Shown here piece by piece: positions 7,342 to 14,245 of a stretch of 14,788 nt of DNA. Source of the DNA: an uncultured Clostridia bacterium (GTDB lineage Bacteria > Bacillota > Clostridia > Christensenellales > Aristaeellaceae); contig CAKUAV010000077.1 in NCBI GenBank assembly GCA_934636425.1, forward strand, positions 1 through 14,788, given 5' to 3'. Made by a program: the position numbers and the translations under genes. Positions within the stretch are counted from its first letter, which is position 1, and every line of letters begins with the position of its first letter. The notes beneath the pieces were generated by a model. It made no database searches, had not been told where the DNA came from, and saw only the letters and a list, made by a program, of their open reading frames with translations.

Positions 7342-7376
7342 GACTTGCCCGAGCATAAATTGGACTCGGGCAAGTC
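7342..7376. other. Perfect 12-bp stem hairpin
   Basis: GACTTGCCCGAG (7342-7353) pairs perfectly with CTCGGGCAAGTC (7365-7376) around an 11-base A/T-rich loop (CATAAATTGGA). There is no T-run on either side, which argues against a simple intrinsic terminator. It may be part of a dispersed palindromic repeat or a structured RNA. Confidence 0.6.
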
Positions 7377-7473
7377 TCTCCGTGTACCCGGGCGGCCGCT
7401 GTGCGGCTTCCGCTTATCAGAGCTGGTCGGGTCTATCCGTGTACCCGGGTGACGGCGCAGCGAATCTGCACCG

Positions 7474-7611
7474 ACACAACCCCGCCGCAGCGTGAAGAGA
7501 GTCCAGAGAGTCGAAGACTCTTTGGCGCAGGTTTGGGGCGCGCAGCCCCAACGTACTCCCCGCGGAAAGCATTTCAGTGCCAATGTGCCCGCGCAAAAGC
7601 GCACAAAGGCC
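7474..7611. repeat. Repeat family 1, copy 1 (~138 bp)
   Basis: This copy pairs with 7626-7764. It carries an AGAGTC-GAA-GACTCT hairpin (about 7512-7526) and a TTGGGGC-GCGCA-GCCCCAA hairpin with a 7-bp stem. Repeat copies begin with ACACAAC followed by a CCGCCGCAGCGTGAAGAG segment and end at AAAGGCC. Confidence 0.85.
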
Positions 7612-7625
7612 ACGAACACGCACCA

Positions 7626-7764
7626 ACACAACTCCGCCGCAGCGTGAAGAGAGTCCAGAGAGTCGAAGACTCTTTGGCGCAGGTTTGGGGGCGCGCAGCC
7701 CCAGCGTACTCCCCGCGGAAAGCATTGCAAGGTCAATGCGGCCGCGCAAAAGCGCGCAAAGGCC
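7626..7764. repeat. Repeat family 1, copy 2 (~139 bp)
   Basis: Roughly 90 % identical to copy 1, separated from it by 14 bases. One extra G in the G-run shifts the spacing from 152 to 153 bases. Both hairpins are kept; the second becomes a TGGGG/CCCCA stem. The frame shift between copies argues against a translated repeat. Confidence 0.85.
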
Positions 7765-7815
7765 GCGCCGCCGTCCCCGTATCCCGTATCCCCGTTCCCC
7801 GCACCCCGGTAACCC

Positions 7816-7913
7816 GTCGAGATCGCCATAAAGAAACGGCCAAACCCGAAGTGAACCCACAAAGGCAGATAACCGCACCGACACCGCGAGAACGCGCGAA
7901 TGGCGATCTCGAC
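7816..7913. repeat. 14-bp perfect inverted repeat, 70 bases apart
   Basis: GTCGAGATCGCCAT at 7816-7829 is matched by its exact reverse complement at 7900-7913. The 70 bases between contain no reading frame of note. This could be the ends of a small non-autonomous element remnant. Confidence 0.5.
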
Positions 7914-7948
7914 CCGCGGAATAGAAACGCAAGATATCGCAAGCCGTC

Positions 7949-7975
7949 TCTTTTTTCCTGACAAAGGAAAAAAGA
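7949..7975. other. A/T-stem hairpin upstream of trmB
   Basis: TCTTTTTTCC (7949-7958) pairs with GGAAAAAAGA (7966-7975) around a seven-base TGACAAA loop. It is an A/T-rich island in GC-rich sequence. The run of T lies inside the stem rather than after it, so it is not a standard terminator. Confidence 0.45.
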
Positions 7976-8112
7976 CAGGCGTGAACCGACGGCAAACCGC
8001 CGCAACAGAACCGCAATGCCGCGCACGCTCATCCCCGCGCCCCGATTCCGCATTCCGAATTACCCCCGTTCCCCCGCAGCACACATCACGATCGAAAAGG
8101 AGCCCTCACGCC

Positions 8113-8817
8113 ATGCGAATGCGCAAGAAAAAATGGGCGCAGCCGGAGCTGGACGCCTGCCCGTACTATATCGCCGACTGCGACCAATACAGGGGACGCT
8201 GGCGCGAGCTCTTCCCAAAGGCGCAGCCGCTGTGCGTCGAGCTGGGCTGCGGCAAGGGCGTGTCCACCGCCGCCATGGCGCGCGCGGAGCAGGACACGAA
8301 CTTCGTGGCGATCGACCTCATAAGCGACGTGCTGGGCTCGGCCCGGCGCAACATCGCAGCGGCCTACGGCGCGGAGAGCGTGGACAACATCCGCCTGACC
8401 AGCAAGAACATACTCTTCATCCATCAGGCGTTTTCGGCGGAGGATCGCGTCGAGAAGATCATAATCAGCTTCTGCAACCCGTGGGCGGAGCGCGAAAAGC
8501 ACAAAAAGCGCCGGCTCACGCACCCGCGCCAGCTCATGCAGTACAGGGCGTTTTTGATCGACGGCGGCGAAATCTGGTTCAAGACCGACGACGACGATCT
8601 GTTCTATGATTCCATAGAGTATTTCAGGCTGTGCGGCTTTACAATGCGCTATATCACGTTCGATCTGCACGCGTCCGGCTTTCAGCCCAACTACGTCAGC
8701 GAGCATGAGGCGCTCTTCAGCCGGCAGGGCGTGCCCATCAAGATGCTGATCGCCGTGAAAGGGCGGCTCGACAAAGCGCCCGATCTGCGGCTGCGGGAGG
8801 ACGGAGACGATGACTGA
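8113..8817 (+). CDS. trmB: tRNA (guanine-N7-)-methyltransferase
   Basis: TrmB uses S-adenosylmethionine to make 7-methylguanosine at position 46 of tRNA. The 234-residue product shows the class I methyltransferase motif VELGCGKG (residues 42-49), the acidic end of strand two (AIDLI, 66-70) and the TrmB signature FCNPWAEREKHKKRRLTHPRQ region (120-140). KTDDDDLF (157-164) and the C-terminal SEHEALFSRQGVPI follow. The NPW form instead of DPW occurs in clostridial TrmB as far as I recall. ATG 8113 is chosen because GAAAAGGAG (8095-8103) is correctly spaced and the homology starts just after it. An upstream extension to 7900 is non-coding. It overlaps the NUDIX gene by 8 bases, so the two are translationally coupled. 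Confidence 0.93.
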   Translation: MRMRKKKWAQPELDACPYYIADCDQYRGRWRELFPKAQPLCVELGCGKGVSTAAMARAEQDTNFVAIDLISDVLGSARRNIAAAYGAESVDNIRLTSKNILFIHQAFSAEDRVEKIIISFCNPWAEREKHKKRRLTHPRQLMQYRAFLIDGGEIWFKTDDDDLFYDSIEYFRLCGFTMRYITFDLHASGFQPNYVSEHEALFSRQGVPIKMLIAVKGRLDKAPDLRLREDGDDD

Positions 8818-9292
8818 CGCGCCGAAATTGACCACGCTGTGCTATATCGAGCGCGAAAACCGCTATCTCATGCTGCACCGCGTCAGGAAGGCGGACGACG
8901 AAAACCGCGACAAGTGGATCGGCGTGGGCGGGCACTTCGAAAAGGGCGAAAGCCCGGAGGAGTGTCTGCTGCGCGAGGTGAAGGAGGAAACCGGCCTCAC
9001 GCTCACCGATTACGCCTTCCGCGGGATCGTCACATTCGTGAGCGACGACCACGAGGCCGAGTATATGCACCTGTTCACAGCGACCGGCTTTGCGGGAAAA
9101 ATCATCGACTGCGACGAGGGCGCGCTCGAGTGGATCGACAAGGACGCGCTCTATGCGCTGCCCATGTGGGCGGGCGACCGCATATTCCTGCGGCTGATCG
9201 CTTCGCCGCACCCGTTCTTCTCGCTCAAGCTGCGCTATGCGGGCGGCGCGCTGGTCGAGGCCGCGCTGGACGGAAAAAAGCTCGCGCTGTAA
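8810..9292 (+). CDS. NUDIX hydrolase (MutT/8-oxo-dGTP diphosphatase type)
   Basis: This 160-residue protein contains an exact Nudix box, G-x5-E-x7-REUxEExGU, at residues 41-63 (G41, E47, R55, E56, E59, E60, G62). The box binds divalent metal and cleaves nucleoside diphosphate-X compounds. Size and layout match the MutT-like 8-oxo-dGTP diphosphatase group, which cleans oxidised nucleotides from the pool, but substrate range cannot be fixed from the box alone. The ATG lies inside the end of trmB (GATGACTGA), with GGGAGGACGGAG upstream as ribosome site. Transcription ends at the terminator immediately after the gene. Confidence 0.93.
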   Translation: MTDAPKLTTLCYIERENRYLMLHRVRKADDENRDKWIGVGGHFEKGESPEECLLREVKEETGLTLTDYAFRGIVTFVSDDHEAEYMHLFTATGFAGKIIDCDEGALEWIDKDALYALPMWAGDRIFLRLIASPHPFFSLKLRYAGGALVEAALDGKKLAL

Positions 9293-9295
9293 ACG

Positions 9296-9332
9296 AAAAA
9301 CGCATTCCTCATCGGGAGAGGGATGCGTTTTT
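9296..9332. terminator. Bidirectional intrinsic terminator between convergent genes
   Basis: AAAAACGCATTCCTC (9296-9310) pairs with GAGGGATGCGTTTTT (9318-9332), 15 bp with a single T-G wobble and a seven-base loop. A-runs and T-runs on the two sides provide U-tracts for both strands. It serves the NUDIX gene (plus) and the GH28-like gene (minus), whose stop lies at 9337. Confidence 0.92.
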
Positions 9333-9336
9333 TATG

Positions 9337-10569
9337 TCACTCCGGCAGAGAGAACGTCGTGTTGTTCAGGACGAGGTTTTCGACGTTGCGCATGACAACG
9401 GTCTGATAGGGCACGGGCTCATAGCGCGCCGAGCCCCAGCGGATGCGCTCGCCCTCGCGCGCGGCGGGATACTTTTCAAACCGGCAGTCCGCAAACGTGA
9501 TGTTCTGGATCGGGCAGTCGGCCCGTCCGCTGATGAACGGCGCGCGATGGGCGCGGGCCTGTATGCCGGAAAACAGCAGATTGCGCACGGCGCGGCAGCG
9601 CGTCGTCTCGGCGGCGTGTATCTCGATGAATATCGGATAGTGCGCCATTTCGTCCATGACGATGTTCGAGAATGTCAGGTTCTCGATCAGCGTGTCGTCC
9701 GATTCGGGCGGCTCGGCGCTGCGGTCGGGCAGAGAAATCCCGACGCCGGTGCCCGAGCGGCGGATGACCAGATTCGAGAACACGCAGTTGCGGATTGCGC
9801 CGTCGTTCAGCCAGCCGACGCGTATGGCGTTGCACCATGTGGTCAGATTGCAGTTGGTCACCGTTACGCCGTCGCAGGCCTTCTTTTCGCGCAGGGAGGA
9901 TGTGTTGGCGCGCACGATGATGCAGTCGTCGCCGCAGGTGATGTTGCAGTTCGAGACCGTCACGTTCCGGCTGCAGTTGATGTGAATCCCGTCGTTGTTG
10001 GGATATTCCACCTTCGCGCGGATGTTCACGCGGTCGAAGGACACCTCGTCGCAGTCGTGAACCCAGAACGCCCAGCCGCCCGGCGAGTTTTGCAGCGTCA
10101 GGCTGTCGACGCGCACATTCGAGCATCCCGCGAAGAACACCACCCGCGGCGGCGTGGGCAGATCGAGCTGCTTGTAGGGCATCCAGCTGTTTTCAACCGG
10201 CCGGACGAACAGATCGCCCTGCCCGTCTATGCGCCCAGGGCCGGTCAGCGCGATGTTTTCGCATTCCTCGGCGAATATCAGGCTGGCGCTGCGCCGCCGG
10301 GGCAGGAACGCCGCGTCCACATGGCGAAGGTTCTGCCGCTCGGGATAATCATTGCAGTCGCCCGAGCCGTACAGTATGCCGCCGGCCTCTATGTGCAGCT
10401 CGATATTGCTCCTCATTTCGATCGAGCCGGTGACGAACGCGCCGTCCGGCACGGTGACGCGCCCCCCGCCGCATCTGGCGCAGTCGTCGATCGCCGCCTG
10501 TATGGCCGCCGTGTTCAGCGTCTTTCCGTCGCCTGTCGCGCCGTAGGACGTAATATCGCAGTTCAGCAT
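9337..10569 (-). CDS. GH28-like right-handed beta-helix glycosidase (divergent polygalacturonase family)
   Basis: This 410-residue protein starts with the beta-helix cap typical of pectinases (ITSYGATGDGKTLNTAAIQAAIDDC). It carries two GH28 catalytic-aspartate signatures, NNDGI (191-195) and GDDC (213-216). The third GH28 motif, GHG, is replaced: the aligned stretch reads TTWCNAIRVGW (243-253). The family hydrolyses alpha-galacturonide bonds in pectin or related uronic-acid glycans, but the specificity here is uncertain. There is no signal peptide, suggesting cytosolic action on imported oligosaccharides. The start is ATG 10569, with GTGAGGG (10584-10578) as ribosome site. The in-frame GTG at 10584 lies within that site and is rejected. 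Confidence 0.85.
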   Translation of the reverse strand: MLNCDITSYGATGDGKTLNTAAIQAAIDDCARCGGGRVTVPDGAFVTGSIEMRSNIELHIEAGGILYGSGDCNDYPERQNLRHVDAAFLPRRRSASLIFAEECENIALTGPGRIDGQGDLFVRPVENSWMPYKQLDLPTPPRVVFFAGCSNVRVDSLTLQNSPGGWAFWVHDCDEVSFDRVNIRAKVEYPNNDGIHINCSRNVTVSNCNITCGDDCIIVRANTSSLREKKACDGVTVTNCNLTTWCNAIRVGWLNDGAIRNCVFSNLVIRRSGTGVGISLPDRSAEPPESDDTLIENLTFSNIVMDEMAHYPIFIEIHAAETTRCRAVRNLLFSGIQARAHRAPFISGRADCPIQNITFADCRFEKYPAAREGERIRWGSARYEPVPYQTVVMRNVENLVLNNTTFSLPE

Positions 10570-10608
10570 GGCCGTGGCCCTCACTTTCTGTGAAAATATT
10601 TCCAGAAC

Positions 10609-10637
10609 AATATAGCATAACTGAAAACAAATGTCAA
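10609..10637 (-). promoter_or_regulatory. Sigma-A-type promoter of the GH28-like gene
   Basis: On the minus strand TTGACA (10637-10632) and TATATT (10614-10609) are separated by exactly 17 bases. Predicted start is near 10602, giving a leader of about 33 bases. An imperfect palindrome GAAAATATTTCC (10592-10603) sits at the start site and could be an operator. Confidence 0.8.
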
Positions 10638-10680
10638 TATCGGCCTGTCAAAAAACTCGCGCTTTCAATCGCGCCCGGAG

Positions 10681-10849
10681 ACGCTTGCGGGCGGCGCCGT
10701 CTCACAGGCAAAGCGCCGCGGCGCAGGATTCATGCCACCGCCTCAATCCTTCCGTTGGGTGTGCGACACCTGCCGCTCTGCTTTTTTTTCGACAAGCCGG
10801 CTTTCGCCAAAGATAAAACTGCCTCCTGCGAAAAACCGATTGCCCGCCG
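10681..10849. repeat. Repeat family 2, copy 1
   Basis: It begins ACGCTTGCGGGCGGCG and includes the palindrome GCGCCGCGGCGC (10713-10724), a GGTGT-GCG-ACACC hairpin and a run of eight T (10782-10789). It ends near CGAAAAACCGATTGCCCGCC. About ten differences from copy 2 over 150 bases. The 40 bases upstream look like the degraded end of an earlier unit. Confidence 0.85.
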
Positions 10850-11005
10850 CCGCCATCTCACAGGCAAAGCGCCGCGGCGCAGGGCTCGTGCCATCGCCTC
10901 AATCCTTCCGTCGGGCGTGCGACACCTGCTGCTCTGCTTTTTTTTCGACAAGCCGGTTTTCGCCAAAGATAAAACTGCCGCCTGCGAAAAACCGATAGCC
11001 CGCCA
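10850..11005. repeat. Repeat family 2, copy 2
   Basis: It lies 156 bases after copy 1 without an internal indel and lacks the initial ACGCTTGCGGGC segment. The palindrome (10869-10880) and the T8 run are kept. Confidence 0.85.
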
Positions 11006-11150
11006 ACGCTTGCGGGCGGCGCTGTATCACAGGCAAAGCGCCGCGGCGCAGGGCTCGTGCCACCGCCTCAATCCTTCCGTCGGGCGTGCGACACCTGCCA
11101 GTCCGCTTTTTGACAAGCCGGCTTTCGCCAAGCGCAAAACTGCCGACGAT
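11006..11150. repeat. Repeat family 2, copy 3 (3' end degraded)
   Basis: It lies 169 bases after copy 2 because the ACGCTTGCGGGC segment is present again. The palindrome is at 11038-11049. After about 11095 it diverges, with T8 shortened to T5, and matching fades out near 11150. Confidence 0.8.
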
Positions 11151-11252
11151 TCAAATCGAAGCTTTGAGATGCGGCGCAGAACGGTGAGCTTGCTTCCCCG
11201 TTCGGGAATAGCGCCGCCCGTTCATTTTTCGCGCAAATTGCGCGTTCGCCCC

Positions 11253-11281
11253 TTGCCGCGGGGGAGATTGTGTATTATAAT
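11253..11281 (+). promoter_or_regulatory. Sigma-A-type promoter of the HAD-hprK-glucokinase operon
   Basis: TTGCCG (11253-11258, four of six consensus) and a perfect TATAAT (11276-11281) are 17 bases apart. Transcription would start near 11288, giving a leader of about 48 bases. Confidence 0.75.
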
Positions 11282-11335
11282 AGTAGTAACCGCGTCCGAC
11301 GCGGAAGCGCTTGACATTGAAATGAGGTTTTTGAC

Positions 11336-12160
11336 TTGCCCATCAAACTGATCGCCCTCGATATGGACGGCACGCTGCTCAATCCCGAGGGCAGGCTCAC
11401 CGCGCGCACAATCAGCGCCCTGAAGGACGCGCGCGCACACGGCGCGGTCGTGACGCTCTCATCGGGCCGCATGCCCTGCGCGCTCAGGCCGTTCGTGAAG
11501 GAACTGGGGATAGACGCGCCGCTGATCTGCTATAACGGCGCGCTGACCGCCGACTCCCGCACGGAAGCGCCGCTTTCGTCCACGCCGCTCTCGCCGGAGA
11601 TGGCGCGCGAAATCGCCCGCGCCTGCGAGGAGATGGGTCTGCACATACAGGCCTATCGCGGCGAGGCGTTCGTCTGCGCGGCGCACGGGAAGTTCGCGCA
11701 GGATTATCTCGATTTTCTGAAGGGCACGGGGCGGCTGGAGGTGACCGGCAGGCCGCTGTCCGAGTGCCTTGATTTTGAAACGCCGAAAATGCTGGCCATC
11801 GATGCGCCCGCGCGCATTGCGGAGCTGCTGCCCGAGTTGAAGGCGCGCTTTGAGGGACGCGTGCGCGTGGCCACATCCCAGCCGCGCTTTATCGAATTTG
11901 TCAATCCGGCGGCGGGCAAGGCGGCGGCGCTGGCGCGTTTGAGCGAGCTGCTCGGCATCGCGCAGGCGGACACGGCCGCGTTCGGCGACGGGCTGAACGA
12001 TCTGGACATGATTATGTGGGCGGGCACGGGCTTCGTCATGGCCAACGGCGCGCCGGAAATGCTGAAGGCCGCGGATGTGATCGCGCCCTCCAACGCGGAG
12101 GACGGCGTGGCGCAGACGGTCGAGGCGCTCATACGCGAAGGCCGCATCGGAAAGGAATGA
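11336..12160 (+). CDS. Cof-type HAD-superfamily hydrolase (sugar phosphatase-like)
   Basis: This 274-residue protein has the HAD motifs in order: nucleophile D9 and D11 in ALDMDGTLL, the SSGR motif II, a lysine in PKMLAID, and GDGLNDLDMI near the C terminus. The large C2-type cap between motifs II and III places it in the Cof/YidA group, whose members dephosphorylate sugar phosphates, phosphosugar lactones or flavin nucleotides. The substrate here is unknown. The start is TTG 11336, supported by GAGGT (11324-11328) seven bases upstream and by residues I3-T13 matching the conserved N terminus. The first in-frame ATG would remove the nucleophile. It leads the operon and ends 6 bases before hprK. 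Confidence 0.9.
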   Translation: MPIKLIALDMDGTLLNPEGRLTARTISALKDARAHGAVVTLSSGRMPCALRPFVKELGIDAPLICYNGALTADSRTEAPLSSTPLSPEMAREIARACEEMGLHIQAYRGEAFVCAAHGKFAQDYLDFLKGTGRLEVTGRPLSECLDFETPKMLAIDAPARIAELLPELKARFEGRVRVATSQPRFIEFVNPAAGKAAALARLSELLGIAQADTAAFGDGLNDLDMIMWAGTGFVMANGAPEMLKAADVIAPSNAEDGVAQTVEALIREGRIGKE

Positions 12161-12166
12161 TAGCGC

Positions 12167-13120
12167 ATGGTTGACGCCGCCGCCATGGTCAAGGCGCTCA
12201 GGCTGACAGAGCTTGTGCCCTCGCAGACCGGCTTTCTGTCCATAGAGGCCAGCGACATCAATCGGCCGGGCATACAGCTGGCCGGCTTCTGGGATCACTT
12301 TGCCGACGAGAGGCCGCAGATCATCGGCCTGGTCGAGACGAGCTATTTAGGCTCGCTCGACGCGGCCACGCGCAGGGAGCGGCTCGAGAAGTTCACGAGC
12401 TACGATCTGCCCTGCATCATCATCTGCCGCGGGCTGGGCGGGCTGGACGATCTGGTCGAGCTGGCGCGCGCGCGCAAAATCCCGGTCTATCGCACCGGCG
12501 AGAGCACGACGCGGCTGGTGATCGAGATCATCTATTTCCTCAACAATCACCTCGCCCCGCGCACGACCGTGCACGGCGTGCTGGTGGAGGTCTACGGCGT
12601 GGGCGTGCTGCTGACCGGCGAGAGCGGCGTGGGCAAGAGCGAGGCCGCGCTGGAGCTGGTCAAGCGCGGGCACAGGCTGGTGGCCGACGACGTTGTGGAC
12701 ATCCGCCGCGTGAGCGACAACCGGCTCGTGGGCGAAGCGCCGGAGATGATACGACACCTGATGGAGATCCGCGGCATTGGCATAATCGACGTGGCGACGA
12801 TGTTCGGCATCGGCTCGGTCATGCGTACGCGCTCGATCGATCTCGTCGTTCATCTGGAGCACTGGGTGGACGGCAAGGAATACGACCGCGTCGGCACGGA
12901 CGAAAAGACGCAGGAAATACTGGATGTTTCCGTGCCGATGATACTCCTGCCCATACGCCCCGGCCGAAACGTGGCCGTGGTGCTCGAGGTGGCCGCGCGC
13001 AATCTCATGCTCAGGCAGCAGGGCTACAACGCGGTCGAGGAGCTGGAAAAGCGCATGTTCGCGCGCCTGGAAAAGACCGCCGCGCGCGCCGAGAAGATCG
13101 GCGGCGGGGACGGCGAATGA
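12167..13120 (+). CDS. hprK: HPr kinase/phosphorylase
   Basis: HprK phosphorylates and dephosphorylates HPr on serine 46 and so sets carbon catabolite repression through CcpA in Firmicutes. The 317-residue protein has the usual length. It shows H136 (TTVHG), the Walker A loop GESGVGKS (151-158), D174-D175 (VADDVV) and the family signature EIRGIGIIDV. The N-terminal domain (about 1-130) is the variable HprK N domain. ATG 12167 follows an AAAGGA site (12151-12156) that overlaps the end of the HAD gene. The gene sits between a sugar-phosphatase-like gene and glucokinase, fitting a carbon-control operon. Confidence 0.96.
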   Translation: MVDAAAMVKALRLTELVPSQTGFLSIEASDINRPGIQLAGFWDHFADERPQIIGLVETSYLGSLDAATRRERLEKFTSYDLPCIIICRGLGGLDDLVELARARKIPVYRTGESTTRLVIEIIYFLNNHLAPRTTVHGVLVEVYGVGVLLTGESGVGKSEAALELVKRGHRLVADDVVDIRRVSDNRLVGEAPEMIRHLMEIRGIGIIDVATMFGIGSVMRTRSIDLVVHLEHWVDGKEYDRVGTDEKTQEILDVSVPMILLPIRPGRNVAVVLEVAARNLMLRQQGYNAVEELEKRMFARLEKTAARAEKIGGGDGE

Positions 13121-13171
13121 CGGGTATACTGTGTGACAAAAGCACATGAGCCATAGAGGAGGATGTTTTTT

Positions 13172-14101
13172 ATGTACTATGTGGGCATTGACGTGGGCGG
13201 AACCAATCTGAAGGCCGGCGTTGTGGACGAGAACGGCCATATCATCGCCAAGGTAGACTGCCCCACCAAGGTCGAGCGCGGCCATGAGGCCGTCGTGGCG
13301 GACATGGCCAAACTGGCGCTTCGCGCGATCGAAAAGTCGGGCGTTTCGATGGACGATGTGAAGTCGGTCGGCATCGGCATCCCGGGCATACTCGACCCGC
13401 GCACAGGCGTCGTGCCGTTTTGCACCAATCTGGGCTGGCACAACGTGCCGCTGATCGAGCTGATGCGCAAGGACATCGACAAGCCCATATACGTCGACAA
13501 CGACGCGACCGTGGCGACGCTGGCCGAGAACGTGGCGGGCGTGTCGGCCGGCGCGAAGAGCAGCGTGTTCCTGACGCTGGGCACCGGCGTGGGCGGCGGC
13601 GTGGTCATAGACGGCAAGGTCTATTCCGGCGCGCACGGCGTGGGCAGCGAGCTGGGCCACATGATCGTCGTGGTCGACGGCGAGGAGTGCACCTGCGGCA
13701 ACAGGGGCTGCTGGGAGCGCTACGCCTCCGCCACCGCCATCATCCGCATGGGTACGGAAGCCGCCAAGGCGCATCCCGAATCCGTGCTGAACGAGGCCAA
13801 GTCGATCTCGGCCAAGACGGTCGTGGACGCGGCCAAGGCGGGCGACAAGGCGGCCATGGAGGTGTTCGACCGCTACACCTACTATCTGGCGGTGGGCATC
13901 GTGAACATCATCAACTTCGTCGATCCGGAGATCATCGCCATAGGCGGCGGCGTGTCCGCGGCGGGCGAATTCCTGATCAAGCCGGTGCGCGAGAAGCTGG
14001 CCAAGCTGGTGTTCTACAAGACCATGCCCTATGCGCGCGTCGAGCTGGCGACGCTGGGCAACGATGCCGGCATCATCGGCGCGGCCATGCTGGGCAGATA
14101 A
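13172..14101 (+). CDS. ROK-family glucokinase
   Basis: This 309-residue protein would phosphorylate glucose (or a related sugar) with ATP to glucose 6-phosphate in the cytosol. Evidence is the N-terminal phosphate-binding loop IDVGGTNLKAG (D7-T11 and following), the catalytic base D111 in VDNDA, H163 (SELGHM) and the ROK zinc motif CTCGNRGCWE (C173, C175, C180). Bacterial glucokinases of Firmicutes often have this layout. Start 13172 is chosen because AGAGGAGG (13155-13162) is nine bases away; the in-frame ATG at 13163 abuts that site. The gene follows hprK by 51 bases and ends at a strong terminator, closing the operon. N-acetylmannosamine or fructose specificity is not excluded. Confidence 0.92.
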   Translation: MYYVGIDVGGTNLKAGVVDENGHIIAKVDCPTKVERGHEAVVADMAKLALRAIEKSGVSMDDVKSVGIGIPGILDPRTGVVPFCTNLGWHNVPLIELMRKDIDKPIYVDNDATVATLAENVAGVSAGAKSSVFLTLGTGVGGGVVIDGKVYSGAHGVGSELGHMIVVVDGEECTCGNRGCWERYASATAIIRMGTEAAKAHPESVLNEAKSISAKTVVDAAKAGDKAAMEVFDRYTYYLAVGIVNIINFVDPEIIAIGGGVSAAGEFLIKPVREKLAKLVFYKTMPYARVELATLGNDAGIIGAAMLGR

Positions 14102-14119
14102 GCACATTGCAACGCGGCA

Positions 14120-14155
14120 GGCGGGGGAGGGCGACGCGCTCTCTCCCGCCTTTTT
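14120..14155 (+). terminator. Intrinsic terminator of the HAD-hprK-glucokinase operon
   Basis: GGCGGGGGAGGG (14120-14131) pairs with CTCTCTCCCGCC (14139-14150), 12 pairs including two G-U, around a seven-base loop. TTTTT (14151-14155) follows directly. Confidence 0.93.
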
Positions 14156-14245
14156 GACCGGCTCAGCGCCGCGCCTGCTGCGATTTCCGCTCCGAAAACG
14201 CTTCATTTGCGCCACAATGCGCGCCGCGCTTTGCAGGAGAATAAC

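Larger units (their letters stand above)
7224..8112. other. 889-base non-coding stretch rich in repeats and hairpins
   Basis: No gene with convincing family features is present; reading frames here are broken by the repeats or are high-GC shadows. In order it holds a GC hairpin (7229-7245), a strong 12-bp hairpin (7342-7376), a 14-base direct repeat TCCGTGTACCCGGG (7379-7392 and 7436-7449), a tandem pair of ~139-bp repeats, C-rich low-complexity sequence (about 7770-7815), a 14-bp inverted repeat (7816-7829 with 7900-7913) and an A/T hairpin (7949-7975). I see no clear promoter for trmB. Confidence 0.7.
10638..11252. other. Non-coding stretch occupied by repeat family 2
   Basis: Between the GH28 promoter and the HAD-operon promoter I find no gene with recognisable features. 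Most of it (10681 to about 11150) is three tandem repeat copies. From 11150 to 11250 there is unremarkable sequence. The short minus-strand frame across copies 1 and 2 is a product of the repeat. Confidence 0.7.

Noticed and set aside
6168..8084. 638-residue minus-strand open frame across the acetyltransferase gene and the repeat gap
   Set aside because: It merely reads through repeat family 1 and the antisense of a well-supported gene; no domain is visible.
7900..8112. Longer TrmB starting at 7900
   Set aside because: The added 71 residues show no homology-like features and cross the 7949-7975 hairpin; a well-spaced ribosome site marks ATG 8113.
8839..10593. Long plus-strand frame spanning the NUDIX and GH28-like genes
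   Set aside because: It would run through a strong bidirectional terminator and antisense to the GH28-like gene; composition is shadow-like.
10782..10789. T8 run in repeat family 2 as an intrinsic terminator
   Set aside because: The nearest stem (GGTGT/ACACC) is 12 bases away and is weakened in copies 2 and 3; no plus-strand gene ends here.
10730..10966. Minus-strand frame encoding a repeated RTPDGRIEA-type peptide
   Set aside because: It exists only because the 156-base step of family 2 is a multiple of three. The 169-base step to copy 3 breaks it, and there is no ribosome site.
11311..11316. TTGACA as -35 of a second promoter for the HAD gene
   Set aside because: No -10-like hexamer occurs at the right distance, and the predicted start would fall inside the coding region.
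12347..14215. 622-residue minus-strand open frame across hprK and glucokinase
   Set aside because: It lies opposite two genes with clear motifs, has biased His/Arg/Ala composition and no recognisable domain.
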